Source of the DNA: Paenibacillus antri
GTDB lineage: Bacteria; Bacillota; Bacilli; Paenibacillales; YIM-B00363
NCBI RefSeq assembly: GCF_005765165.1
Contig: NZ_VCIW01000020.1
Span: 1 to 64,000 of the forward strand
DNA length: 64,000 bases
Reading direction: 5' to 3'
Shown here: in pieces, positions 25,601 through 34,562 of the stretch
How the letters are laid out: every line of letters begins with the position of its first letter
Numbering within the stretch: position 1 is the stretch's first letter
Notes under the pieces: generated by a model
The model's database searches: none
The model's input: the letters and a program-made list of their open reading frames with translations, nothing else
Told to the model about the DNA's origin: nothing
Made by a program: the position numbers and the translations under genes

Positions 25601-27177
25601 CCCGGCGATTCCTCCATTCGGCAGAAAAACTGTCTGTATTCCGCGGGGGTGACCCCCGTCGTTTTCTTGAACAATCTGGAATAATATTTCTGATCCTGAT
25701 ACCCTACCATCCGCGCGATCTCGTACAGCCGGAGCGACGGGTCTTTCATCAGCTCTTTCGATTCGTCGATACGCATTCCCGTGACGTATTCGACGAAGGA
25801 AGATCCGGTCTCTTGCTTGAAGATGGAGCTGAAGTAGCTCGGGCTCATCTCCGCCTGCTCCGCCGCCTCCTCCAGCGACAGATCCCGGTTATAGCGCTCC
25901 CGAATGTAAACCAGCGCCTTGTCCATCAGCCGGTGATGTTTATTCCGCTTGTTCCAGCGTACGTTAGCGACGTATGCGGAAACCAGCTCGTCCACGTACG
26001 CGAGGAATTGCTCCAGAGTGAAATGCCGGTGCAGCAAATCCATCGGCTCGATCTCCTGCAGCACGTAAGGCGGAACGTTGGTCCGATGCATCGTCCGCAC
26101 GACGGCCGTGAGCAATTGAACGCAATGGCTCCTCGCGGCTTGGAACGTCGGATTTTTGCTTCGGACTTCGTCCGCGAACCTGCGAAGCTCTTCGTTCGCC
26201 TCTTCCTGCCGCCCGTTCTGCATCGCCCGCAGCAGCGCGACCTCTCGTTCGACCGGATAATCGAGCACCGTTTCGTTCGTCGAAGACGCGCCTAGGAACG
26301 CATGCGAGGTACCATCGCCGTACACCCACTTGCCGAGCAGCGCTTCCTGCGCTTGCCGAAGCGCCTCGGGCAGCTCGCCGAACGCATGCGTATCTCCGCT
26401 GAGGCCGATGGAGATCGAGATGTTCACCCAGCGCTTCACCTGTTCGATCATCCGGAGGCACAGCCGATGCGTCCCGACTCCGGCCGGCAGCAGGAAGTAT
26501 AGCTGCGCCCCGTTCGCGAACAAGAACCGACATTCCTCGGGACGGGCCGACGCCTCGGAAGCGAGGATTTCCTGCACGATGTTCCGCACCGCGAACGACA
26601 CCAACTGGCGGTCGCCCCATTGATCCTCCGTAATGAGCTCGTCGAATCGGGCCACCTCGATCGCCATGAGCTGCAGCGGACCGGCGGCGTCCGGCATCGT
26701 TCGCTCCAGCCGCTCGCGGTATTCCCGGCCGTCCTCGACGCCGAGCAGCCAGTCCTTCCACAGCTTCCCAAGCGTCGGATCGTTGCGAGGCGCGGAATCT
26801 TGAAGCCGCTTCCGACTTTGAAGCTTCATTCGGTGAAGCGCGTCGCGGATGTCGTCCGGCTTCAACGGCTTCAGTAAAAAATCGAAAGCCCCGAATTTGA
26901 CGGCGGTCTGCGCGTATTCGAAATAGCCGTACCCCGACAAGATGACGACATGCATCGAATACTCCTTCAACGCGCTGAGCAATTCCAGACCGTTCATCCG
27001 AGGCATGCGGATATCGGTAATGACGGCGTCCGGAAGCTCTCGCTTCACGAGCTCGAGCGCCTCCGTTCCGTTCTTGGCTTCGCCCGCTACGACCCATTCC
27101 GGATCCAACTGCGGAATGAGCTTCGTTAACCCCCGCCGAACCTTCGGCTCGTCGTCGACGACAACGATCTTATACAT
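25597..27177 (-). CDS. YesN-type response regulator (REC plus AraC DNA-binding domain)
   Basis: A 526-residue response regulator. The receiver domain is at residues 1-120, with VVVDDEPKVRRGL, phosphoacceptor aspartate in DAVITDIRMPRMNG and the conserved lysine in LLKPLKPDD. A long middle region follows, and an AraC helix-turn-helix domain ends the protein (SLEEAAEQAEMSPSYFSSIF; YEIARMVGYQDQKYYSRLFK). The ATG at 27177 has GGGAGG nine bases upstream. It lies 41 bp behind the YesM-type kinase gene and overlaps the binding-protein gene. It probably activates a sugar-uptake operon in response to the kinase. Confidence 0.9.
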   Translation of the reverse strand: MYKIVVVDDEPKVRRGLTKLIPQLDPEWVVAGEAKNGTEALELVKRELPDAVITDIRMPRMNGLELLSALKEYSMHVVILSGYGYFEYAQTAVKFGAFDFLLKPLKPDDIRDALHRMKLQSRKRLQDSAPRNDPTLGKLWKDWLLGVEDGREYRERLERTMPDAAGPLQLMAIEVARFDELITEDQWGDRQLVSFAVRNIVQEILASEASARPEECRFLFANGAQLYFLLPAGVGTHRLCLRMIEQVKRWVNISISIGLSGDTHAFGELPEALRQAQEALLGKWVYGDGTSHAFLGASSTNETVLDYPVEREVALLRAMQNGRQEEANEELRRFADEVRSKNPTFQAARSHCVQLLTAVVRTMHRTNVPPYVLQEIEPMDLLHRHFTLEQFLAYVDELVSAYVANVRWNKRNKHHRLMDKALVYIRERYNRDLSLEEAAEQAEMSPSYFSSIFKQETGSSFVEYVTGMRIDESKELMKDPSLRLYEIARMVGYQDQKYYSRLFKKTTGVTPAEYRQFFCRMEESPG

Positions 27178-27218
27178 ATGCAACAACCTCCCGGGAATTC
27201 CCGATGACGCTTACCGAA

Positions 27219-28988
27219 TTATGCGATGCACGGGAGTACGATTTCGATTTCCGTGCCGAGGCCCGGCTCCGAACGGACCGTCACGCCGTAGTCGGGACCG
27301 AACTCGAGCTTGAGCCGATCGTCGATATTATAGATGCCGATGCCGTAATGCTTCCGATCCTGAATGAATCGCAGCCGTTCCTCGGAGATGCCGACGCCGT
27401 TGTCGCGAATCGTCACGCGCATGCGGCGTTCGGCTTCCCGAAGCGCGATCTCGACGCGGATGACGCCCCCGGCCTCGGTGTCTTCCATGCCGTGGAGGAC
27501 GGCGTTTTCCAAATAAGGCTGAAGCAGTAATCTGGGCACCTTGTACGGCAGCGCTTCGGGATCGGCGCGAAACTCGATGGCGAATCTCCCCTCGAACCGA
27601 GTCTCTTGCAGGTACGCGTAGCTTTGCGCCCACTTCATCTCTTCCTCCGCGCTTACCCAAGCGCCGCCCGGCTTGATCGCGTAGCGCAAAATATCGCCGA
27701 GCGCCGTGATCATGGAGCTCATGTCGCGCTGCCCTCTCTCGATCGCCATCCAGTTGATCGTATCTAACGTATTGTAGACGAAATGTGGGTTGATTTGCGC
27801 TTGCAAGGCGCGAATTTCCGCTTCCTTCTCCTTGTCGGAGACGCTCCTGACTTCTTGGATCAGGTCGCGGATGCGGTCCCTCATGTAATTGAACGAGGAC
27901 TGCAGCAGCCCCATTTCGTCCGTCGATTGCGCGGGCAGGCGGAAGTCCCGATGTTCCTTATGGATTTGTTTCATCGCTACGGCCATCTGCATGATCGGAC
28001 GGCTGATGTAGATCGAAGTCAGCGCGCCGAGCACGATGAACAACGCGGCGAAGGCGACGATCGTGACGAAGAGGAATTGCTTTTGGTTTTCCGTCTGCGC
28101 GTCCAAGTCCGAGTGCGGCACGAAGGAATATATGATCCAATCGCTCTTCTGCGAGCGGATCGAGCCGACGCGATACGCGTCGCCGTTCAGGCGGTAATCG
28201 GCGAACGTCCCCCCGCCTTCGGCGATCTCGCCGAACGCCGGGAGCACCGCGAGATCGACGCGGTATGCCTCGGGGTTGCTGTGCCAGACGACGTTCCCTT
28301 GCCGATCCGCGATCAGTACGATCCCCTTCGGGCTTACCTTCACGTCCTTCAGCATCGCGTCGAACGCTTGAATGTCGATGTTCATCGCGAAGGCGCCGAG
28401 CGGCTGCATGACGTCCGCGATGTTCTTAATTTGCACGCCTACGGGCAGCAGGTGCGTCACCCGAGCTTTATAGGGATTGGGCTCGAGCTCGTAGGTCGAC
28501 AGCCATACGATGCGCCCGTCCGCGTTCCGAATCCGCTGCCCCCATTCGGGATGCTTGCGGAACGCTTGCAGGAAGAGCTCCGAGCCTTTGAAATCCGCGA
28601 AATGGATCGCCCCGCCTTCGGTCAACACGTACGCGGAATCGATCCCCTCCTTCCCCCGGAGGAAGTCGCGGAGAAAGCGATCGACGGAGCCCCCCGTCGC
28701 CCGATCTCCTTCGCCGGACGTCTCCGGCCGCGCCAGCTCGCGGATCACGTCCTCGTGGTCGTAGATGCGTAACAGGTGATTTTCGTATTCGTTCAGCGTC
28801 TGGTCGACGTTCCGCCGCAGCAGCTCCAGCAGCTGCGCGGTGCTTTCGTCGGTTCGCTCCGACACGAAGCTTCGCGAGCTGTTATAAAACAACATCCCCG
28901 CGAGCATGAGGGGAACCAAAACGAAGGCGACCAGCGTAACGGTGAGCTTGACGCGGAGATTCATGTTTTTAAACGCTTTCATCACCAT
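27219..28988 (-). CDS. YesM-type sensor histidine kinase
   Basis: A 589-residue membrane kinase. One membrane segment lies near residues 12-34, then a dCache-like extracellular sensor of about 260 residues, a second segment near 310 (FLFVTIVAFAALFIVLGALT), a HAMP linker and a His_kinase domain with the phosphoacceptor histidine in QAQINPHFVYNTLD. The HATPase domain has ENAVLHGME, DNGVGI and YGIGIYN. The start is ATG 28988 (MVMKAF) or 28982; AGAGGGAG is about 13 bases away, so the start is not firm. First gene of a kinase-regulator-binding-protein operon. Confidence 0.9.
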   Translation of the reverse strand: MVMKAFKNMNLRVKLTVTLVAFVLVPLMLAGMLFYNSSRSFVSERTDESTAQLLELLRRNVDQTLNEYENHLLRIYDHEDVIRELARPETSGEGDRATGGSVDRFLRDFLRGKEGIDSAYVLTEGGAIHFADFKGSELFLQAFRKHPEWGQRIRNADGRIVWLSTYELEPNPYKARVTHLLPVGVQIKNIADVMQPLGAFAMNIDIQAFDAMLKDVKVSPKGIVLIADRQGNVVWHSNPEAYRVDLAVLPAFGEIAEGGGTFADYRLNGDAYRVGSIRSQKSDWIIYSFVPHSDLDAQTENQKQFLFVTIVAFAALFIVLGALTSIYISRPIMQMAVAMKQIHKEHRDFRLPAQSTDEMGLLQSSFNYMRDRIRDLIQEVRSVSDKEKEAEIRALQAQINPHFVYNTLDTINWMAIERGQRDMSSMITALGDILRYAIKPGGAWVSAEEEMKWAQSYAYLQETRFEGRFAIEFRADPEALPYKVPRLLLQPYLENAVLHGMEDTEAGGVIRVEIALREAERRMRVTIRDNGVGISEERLRFIQDRKHYGIGIYNIDDRLKLEFGPDYGVTVRSEPGLGTEIEIVLPCIA

Positions 28989-29112
28989 GGTCGACGAATG
29001 AACTCCCTCTGCGCGGCGCACGATTTCAGTCCAAAGTATATCACCGCTCCCGGGATCGGTAAATCGGAATTGGCGCGCTTCTCCTTGCGGCGGAGCCGGT
29101 CCCCGAACGGCG

Positions 29113-29145
29113 AAAGACCGCCGGGCATCGGCGCCCGACGGTCTT
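29113..29145 (-). terminator. probable terminator of the 687-residue protein gene
   Basis: AAAGACCGCCGGGC (29113-29126) pairs with GCCCGACGGTCTT (29133-29145) with one mismatch. On the minus strand the stem is followed by TTTCG, a short T-run, so it is a weak to moderate terminator six bases behind the stop codon. Confidence 0.6.
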
Positions 29146-29150
29146 CCTCC

Positions 29151-31214
29151 TTACCAGCCATACCGCTGCAGCAGCTCCGGGCGATGCGCTCGGATTCGCA
29201 AGTACGCCTCCGCCGCCGCGCCGGCTCCCCAATCGAAGATCGAGAACTCCCCGATGCCGAGCCCCCGTTCGCCGACGCGGCCGTTATGCCCGTAGTTTTC
29301 CATCATAAACCCGTAATCCTTCTCGTCGAAGAACGGATACTTCGCTTCCCACTGCGCCTTCGTCTTCGGATTTTCCGGGCAATACATCATGACGAACGAC
29401 GCGCGGAGCGCCGCCAGCCCCCGCTCGATATATTCCTCGCGATCGAGCAGCTCCCCGTACTCGAGAATCAGCTCCGCGAACAAGCTTTGCCGGGCGTCGT
29501 TCCACTCCGCGTCCCCGTTCATGACGCCGAAGCCGCCGACGGCGTCGATCGGTACGTACGGCGGCTGCCACGACGCCTGCGTCATGAGCATCTCGTCCAG
29601 GCAGCGTTCGCCGAGCTCGAGGTACCGGGCTTCGCCCGAAGCGGCGTGCGCCGCCTTGCACGCCTCGGCCGTCCAGAACATCGAGAAATTGCACTGCTTA
29701 TACATATCGTTGCGCTCGAACTTTCGTCCGACGCGGTCCCCGCCGAACGGACTGCACGACCAATATGTCTCGAAATCCTCCCAACGCCCGTGCGGCACGA
29801 CGTCCCGCGCGACCGCGTCGAGCGCCCGCAGCGCCGATGCCGCGTAACGCTCCTCCCCCGTCAGCTCCGCCAGCTTGAAGAGGAACGTCGCCGACGCCGA
29901 CGACTCCGGGCTGTCGGCCAAAACGTCCAAGGGGCGCAGCGAGTCATAATCGAGCCACGCCGGGAAGAAGCCGTCGCCTCGCTGAAGCGGAAGCAGCGCG
30001 TCCGCATACTCGACCGCGTACGCGAGCAACGCCTCGTCGCGCTCCAGCTCCTCGTACCAACGCAGCATCCACAGCGCCGTCCAGCTCATGTCGAGCACGT
30101 GGTACGGCGCTCCCTTCACCGAACGCCAAGGCGCTACGGGGTTGCGGTTGGAATTGCCCCAATAGGCCGTGTCCCACCCTCTCGACCGATTGACGATCGT
30201 GCCGTCGGTCAGGGTCGCTTGTTCCATCTCCGTCGCCAGCACCGCCGGGAAGAAACCGGCTCGCCGCGGCGCCGCCAGCGCCAGCCGCTTCGTCTGCTCC
30301 GCGCGGCGGACCAGCGCCTCGTCGCCCGTCGCGACGCCGTGCCGGAACATGCCGTGCGCGGTGCGCAGCGAGCTGAACCACGCTTGATTCCAGATCGAGC
30401 GAAATTCGCGTTCGTTGACGGGGCCCGGGTAATTCGGGCTCTGGGTGACGTTGACGATGAAGGCGGCCGCGCCGACCTGCTCGCCGTCGAGCTCGAGACG
30501 CTGCCACACCGCGGACTCCCAGCTGCGGAACGCCCACCGATACGCCCGTCCGACCATCGTCGTAAGGGAAGACCCGGACGCCGCGGACGCGCGGAACGCG
30601 CCGGCACCCCATCGCTCCCACAGGAAGCGAAGGATCGGCCGCCACGGATTGGCGGCGACGGACGCGTCTTCGAACGCCAGTAAGTAGAAGGCGACCTCTA
30701 CCGTTCCCTCCGCGTGCGCGGCGCCCGGCCGCTTCGCGAACAACACGTGCGCCGCTTCGTCCGGCTCGGTCTCGCTCATACCGATCGTCAGTTCGCGGTC
30801 CTCGGCGTTCAGGTCGAGATACCATGGCACGCCCTCGCGGCGGGTCATCGCGTCCAAGTCCGGGACGAGCGCCAAGACGCGGCGATCGTCCGCCGCCAGC
30901 AGCGCCGGCGAGCGGAAGCAGTGGCGGTCGACGACGTGCCGGTCGGTCGGCGTCAGATGCGGCGACCAATGCAGGGACGGCTCGAAGGCCGGCGAGACGC
31001 GCGCTCTCCAGTCGTCGGCTTCGACGCGCCGATCGAGCTCGAACCGGATCGAGACGCGCGTCGCATGTTCGTCGATCCGTTCCACGGATAGATGCGGCGC
31101 TGCGCCGCCCAGCGGATCGATCTCGATCGCCTTGACGAAGCTTTGAAGACGGCGGCCGAGACGCACTCGCGTAGAGTCCCGATCATGAAGCAGTGCCGAA
31201 ACTGTTGTCATCAT
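29151..31214 (-). CDS. putative alpha/alpha-barrel (six-hairpin type) carbohydrate-active protein, function unknown
   Basis: A 687-residue protein without signal peptide. The N-terminal 250 residues look beta-rich. The rest has the repeated helix pairs of six-hairpin toroid glycosidases or epimerases (WTALWMLRWYEELERDEALL, RYLELGERCLDEMLM, AELILEYGELLDREEYI). Acidic candidates lie in YDSLRPLDVLADSPESSAS and NGDAEWNDARQ. I do not recognise the family. ATG 31214 and ATG 31211 both sit behind GGAGGG; upstream in-frame codons lack a site. The gene is monocistronic and divergent from an oxidoreductase-AraC-oxidoreductase operon across 255 bp that contain no other gene. It may act on a sugar that the oxidoreductases handle. 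Confidence 0.6.
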   Translation of the reverse strand: MMTTVSALLHDRDSTRVRLGRRLQSFVKAIEIDPLGGAAPHLSVERIDEHATRVSIRFELDRRVEADDWRARVSPAFEPSLHWSPHLTPTDRHVVDRHCFRSPALLAADDRRVLALVPDLDAMTRREGVPWYLDLNAEDRELTIGMSETEPDEAAHVLFAKRPGAAHAEGTVEVAFYLLAFEDASVAANPWRPILRFLWERWGAGAFRASAASGSSLTTMVGRAYRWAFRSWESAVWQRLELDGEQVGAAAFIVNVTQSPNYPGPVNEREFRSIWNQAWFSSLRTAHGMFRHGVATGDEALVRRAEQTKRLALAAPRRAGFFPAVLATEMEQATLTDGTIVNRSRGWDTAYWGNSNRNPVAPWRSVKGAPYHVLDMSWTALWMLRWYEELERDEALLAYAVEYADALLPLQRGDGFFPAWLDYDSLRPLDVLADSPESSASATFLFKLAELTGEERYAASALRALDAVARDVVPHGRWEDFETYWSCSPFGGDRVGRKFERNDMYKQCNFSMFWTAEACKAAHAASGEARYLELGERCLDEMLMTQASWQPPYVPIDAVGGFGVMNGDAEWNDARQSLFAELILEYGELLDREEYIERGLAALRASFVMMYCPENPKTKAQWEAKYPFFDEKDYGFMMENYGHNGRVGERGLGIGEFSIFDWGAGAAAEAYLRIRAHRPELLQRYGW

Positions 31215-31469
31215 TTCACCCTCCGGATCGCGGCCGGGACGCTGCCGGCGCAGCGCCGCCGATCGTATCGTTTCCCTAAGCATACCTTGAATTCGCCCCG
31301 TTTTCTTTAGCTGATCTTACTCCCCTTTTAACAATTATTGCTTTCGCACGTTTTATTGGAATGACGCATTCCCACACATATAACGTCACAATATTATAGT
31401 TAATATCTTGTTGTCAGTGTGGTACATTAAGAGGGCAATGTCTTGATTTTATAGACGGGAGAGATTAGG

Positions 31470-32474
31470 GTGACCATCCGAATCGGCAAGATCAGCTACT
31501 GGCACGTACATGCGTGGGAGTACACGAAGTACGCGCAGGAGCACCCCGGCACCGAGATGGCTGCGGTGTGGGACGAAATTCCGTCGCGCGGCAAGGAAGC
31601 GGCGGAGAAGCTCGGCGTTCCGTTCTTCGAATCGCTGGACGACATGCTTGCAAACGGTAACATCGACGCCGTCATCGTCGACGCGCCGACGAACCGCCAC
31701 CATGAAGTGATCGTCAAGGCGGCTCGCGCCGGGAAGCATATTTTTACGGAAAAGGTCGTCGCGGCCACGCTGCACGAAGTGAACGATATTTTAGCGGAGA
31801 TCGAGAAAGCCGGCGTGACGCTGACCGTCTCGCTGCCGCGACTCAACGACGGCTACACGCTCGCGATCCGAGACCTTCTGGATCGCAAGCAGCTCGGCCA
31901 AGTGACGCTCGTCCGCGTTCGCTTGTCGCATAACGGCGCGACGGCGGGCTGGCTGCCGGCTCACTTCTTCAACGCCGAACAAACCCAAGGCGGCGCGATG
32001 ATCGACCTCGGCTGCCATCCGATGTACCTGACGCGCCTGTTCCTCGGCGAGCCGATCGTCGACGTAACGGCTCAATACGGCTACGTCACGGGCAAGGACG
32101 TGGAAGATAACGCGGTGACGACGTTGTCCACGGCGTCGGGCGCCGTCGGCGTCGTCGAAGCGGGCTTCGTGAACGCGCACTCGCCGTTCGCGATCGAAAT
32201 CCACGGCACGGAAGGCACGCTGCTGTACGGCACGCCGAACGAAACGCTGCTCCTTCGGACGAAGGTCGGCGGCCAAGCCGAGGCCGGCTGGCAGGAGCAG
32301 CCGATTCCGCCGAAGCGCGAGAACGCGTTCAGTCAATGGGTCGGCCACATTCAGAACGGCACGGCCGCGGATGAAAACGTCGGCCTCGCCGTAGAACTGA
32401 CGAAGCTCATGGAAGCATCCAACCTTTCGGCTCGCGAACGCCGCGCCGTCCGTCTCGAGGAACTTCGGAAATGA
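31470..32474 (+). CDS. Gfo/Idh/MocA-like oxidoreductase with atypical nucleotide-binding motif
   Basis: A 334-residue protein that follows the Gfo/Idh/MocA pattern in overall length and blocks (DAVIVDAPTNRHHEVIVKAA, GGAMIDLGCHPMYLTRLFLG, IEIHGTEGTLLYG). However, the N terminus reads IRIGKISYWHVHAWEY where a GxGxxG loop is expected, and the usual EKP motif is EKVV. NAD(P) binding may thus differ or be lost. The start is GTG at 31470 behind GGGAGAG. Its stop overlaps the AraC gene start as ATGA. It is first in a three-gene operon with AraC and a second, canonical family member. Confidence 0.75.
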   Translation: MTIRIGKISYWHVHAWEYTKYAQEHPGTEMAAVWDEIPSRGKEAAEKLGVPFFESLDDMLANGNIDAVIVDAPTNRHHEVIVKAARAGKHIFTEKVVAATLHEVNDILAEIEKAGVTLTVSLPRLNDGYTLAIRDLLDRKQLGQVTLVRVRLSHNGATAGWLPAHFFNAEQTQGGAMIDLGCHPMYLTRLFLGEPIVDVTAQYGYVTGKDVEDNAVTTLSTASGAVGVVEAGFVNAHSPFAIEIHGTEGTLLYGTPNETLLLRTKVGGQAEAGWQEQPIPPKRENAFSQWVGHIQNGTAADENVGLAVELTKLMEASNLSARERRAVRLEELRK

Positions 32475-33403
32475 GCAAGTTTCCATACGCCGTCATGCGG
32501 GAAAGACAGGACGCGCTGGAGCGGTTGGACATCCGGGTCCGTTGGGGCCGGTACGACATCCGCGTGCTCCGCTTTCATCTGACGACGTTCCCGCCGGGAC
32601 GCGTCGTCGAGTTTCACAAGCATGACGAATTCGAGTTTCACTTTATCCCGAGGGGTAGAGGGAAAGTCGTTATGGAAACCGAGGAATACGCGCTGCGGGA
32701 AGGGATGTTTTACTTGACCGGCCCCGGCGTCATGCATTACCAGGAAGCCGACGCGGCGGAAGCGATGGACGAGCTGTGCTTGCACGTCGACATCGCTTCG
32801 CGCGACGTCGGGGACGAAGCGCTCGACGCCGCGGATCGCCTCGAATTCGCAGAGGCGGACGATTGCGTCGGGAAGCTTCGCGCGATGCCCCTCGCGCCGA
32901 CGCTCGATCTGCACGACGCGATGCGGCACTTCCTTGAAGCGTATCAAGCGTGCAGCGAAGGCTCGCTGGGCCTCTACACGACGATCAAGCAGCACGTCGT
33001 CCAGATTTTGCTCAAGGCGACGCTCGCTTACGACGCCGGAGAGACGCGGCCGCAGCTCCCTTCGCGGGACATGAAGTCGTACCGGTATCGCCTCGCGATG
33101 CAGTACATTCGAGCGAATTACGCCGGCACCGTCACGCTCGCGGGCGTCGCGGAGAAGCTGAACATCAGCTCGCGGCAGCTGCAGCGCATCTTCAAGGAAG
33201 TTCGCGGGGAAGGTTCCTTTAGCAGTATACTAGAGGAAGTACGCCTGGAAGCCGTATGCAGGAAGCTTGCCGAGACGGACTTGTCCGTCGAACGGATCGC
33301 GGTGAGCGAGGGATTTTCGAACGGGAATTACTTGCATGCGGTGTTCCGTAAGCGGTTCGGCATGACACCGTCGGCGTACCGCAAGTCACACCACCATATC
33401 TAG
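32471..33403 (+). CDS. AraC-family transcriptional regulator
   Basis: A 310-residue regulator with an N-terminal cupin sensor (VEFHKHDEFEFHFIPRG, GMFYLTGPGVMHYQ) and a C-terminal AraC domain in the last 100 residues (TLAGVAEKLNISSRQLQRIF; ERIAVSEGFSNGNYLHAVFR). It is sandwiched between two oxidoreductase genes, overlapping the first by four bases and 12 bp before the second. This position suggests that it regulates its own operon and perhaps the divergent 687-residue protein gene. The ligand is unknown, probably a sugar. Confidence 0.87.
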   Translation: MSKFPYAVMRERQDALERLDIRVRWGRYDIRVLRFHLTTFPPGRVVEFHKHDEFEFHFIPRGRGKVVMETEEYALREGMFYLTGPGVMHYQEADAAEAMDELCLHVDIASRDVGDEALDAADRLEFAEADDCVGKLRAMPLAPTLDLHDAMRHFLEAYQACSEGSLGLYTTIKQHVVQILLKATLAYDAGETRPQLPSRDMKSYRYRLAMQYIRANYAGTVTLAGVAEKLNISSRQLQRIFKEVRGEGSFSSILEEVRLEAVCRKLAETDLSVERIAVSEGFSNGNYLHAVFRKRFGMTPSAYRKSHHHI

Positions 33404-33415
33404 GAGGACTTATTC

Positions 33416-34498
33416 ATGGCCAAGACGTATCGCATCGCAATCGTAGGCTGCGGCGGCATCGCCAACGGCAAGCATATGCCGAGCCTCAGCAAGCTCAATA
33501 ACATCGAGATGGTCGCGTTCTGCGACATCGTGGAGGAGCGCGCCGTCGCCGCCGCGGAGAAATACGGCGCGGAAGGCGCGAAGACGTATACGGACTACAC
33601 GGAGCTGCTTAAGGACGCTTCGATCGATATCGTGCATGTGTGCACGCCGAACGACTCCCACGCCAACATCGCGATCGCCGCGCTCGAAGCGGGCAAGCAT
33701 GTCATGAGCGAGAAGCCGATGGCGAAGACGGCCGCGGACGCGAAGCGCATGGTCGAAGCCGCGAAGCGTACGGGCAAGAAGCTCACGGTCGGCTATAACA
33801 ACCGTTTCCGTCCGGACAGCCAGCACCTGAAGAAGGTTTGCGAAGACGGCGAGCTCGGCGAAATTTACTTCGCGAAGGCGCATGCGATTCGCCGCCGCGC
33901 GGTGCCGACATGGGGCGTATTCCTCGACGAAGAGAAGCAAGGCGGCGGTCCGCTCATCGATATCGGCACGCACGCGCTCGATCTCACGCTCTGGATGATG
34001 AACAACTACGAGCCGAAGGCCGTCCTCGGCACGTCCTACCATAAGCTGTCCCAGAAGGAAAACGCCGCGAACGCTTGGGGTCCGTGGGATCCGAAGAAAT
34101 TCACGGTCGAAGACTCCGCGTTCGGCATGATCGTCATGAAGAACGGCGCGACGATCCAGCTCGAGTCGAGCTGGGCGCTTAACACGTTGGAAGTGGACGA
34201 AGCGAAGTGCACGCTGTGCGGCACGGAAGGCGGCGCGGACATGAAGGGCGGCCTCCGCATCAACGGCGAGAAGCACAGCCGCTTGTTCACGAGCGAAGTG
34301 AACCTGAAGTCCGGCGGCGTTGCGTTCTACGACGGCAAGTCGGAGAGCGACGCGGACCTCGAGATGAGAATGTGGATCCAGGCGATCGACGAAGACAAAG
34401 ATCCGGTCGTCACGCCGGAGCAGGCGTTCGTCGTCTCGCAGCTGCTCGAAGCGATCTATGAGTCCGCGCGTACGGGCCAGGCGGTATACTTCGACTAA
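33416..34498 (+). CDS. Gfo/Idh/MocA-family oxidoreductase
   Basis: A 360-residue canonical family member: Rossmann loop GCGGIANGKHMP at the N terminus, CTPNDSH, catalytic-lysine motif SEKPMAK near residue 100 and active-site block GGGPLIDIGTHALDLTLWMM near 180. TAGGAGG lies eight bases before the ATG. It ends the operon and is followed by a strong terminator. Together with the atypical oxidoreductase two genes upstream it may carry out oxidation and reduction steps on the same sugar, as seen in two-step epimerisation or glycoside cleavage via keto intermediates; this is inference only. Confidence 0.85.
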   Translation: MAKTYRIAIVGCGGIANGKHMPSLSKLNNIEMVAFCDIVEERAVAAAEKYGAEGAKTYTDYTELLKDASIDIVHVCTPNDSHANIAIAALEAGKHVMSEKPMAKTAADAKRMVEAAKRTGKKLTVGYNNRFRPDSQHLKKVCEDGELGEIYFAKAHAIRRRAVPTWGVFLDEEKQGGGPLIDIGTHALDLTLWMMNNYEPKAVLGTSYHKLSQKENAANAWGPWDPKKFTVEDSAFGMIVMKNGATIQLESSWALNTLEVDEAKCTLCGTEGGADMKGGLRINGEKHSRLFTSEVNLKSGGVAFYDGKSESDADLEMRMWIQAIDEDKDPVVTPEQAFVVSQLLEAIYESARTGQAVYFD

Positions 34499-34514
34499 AC
34501 CGAATGTTCATAAG

Positions 34515-34555
34515 AAACGGGACGCCGCACACGATCGTGCGGCGTCCCGTTTTTT
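34515..34555 (+). terminator. strong rho-independent terminator
   Basis: AAACGGGACGCCGCAC (34515-34530) pairs perfectly with GTGCGGCGTCCCGTTT (34537-34552) and a T-run continues to 34555. It closes the oxidoreductase operon and separates it from the convergent HD-GYP gene. Confidence 0.9.
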
Positions 34556-34562
34556 CGTTTCT

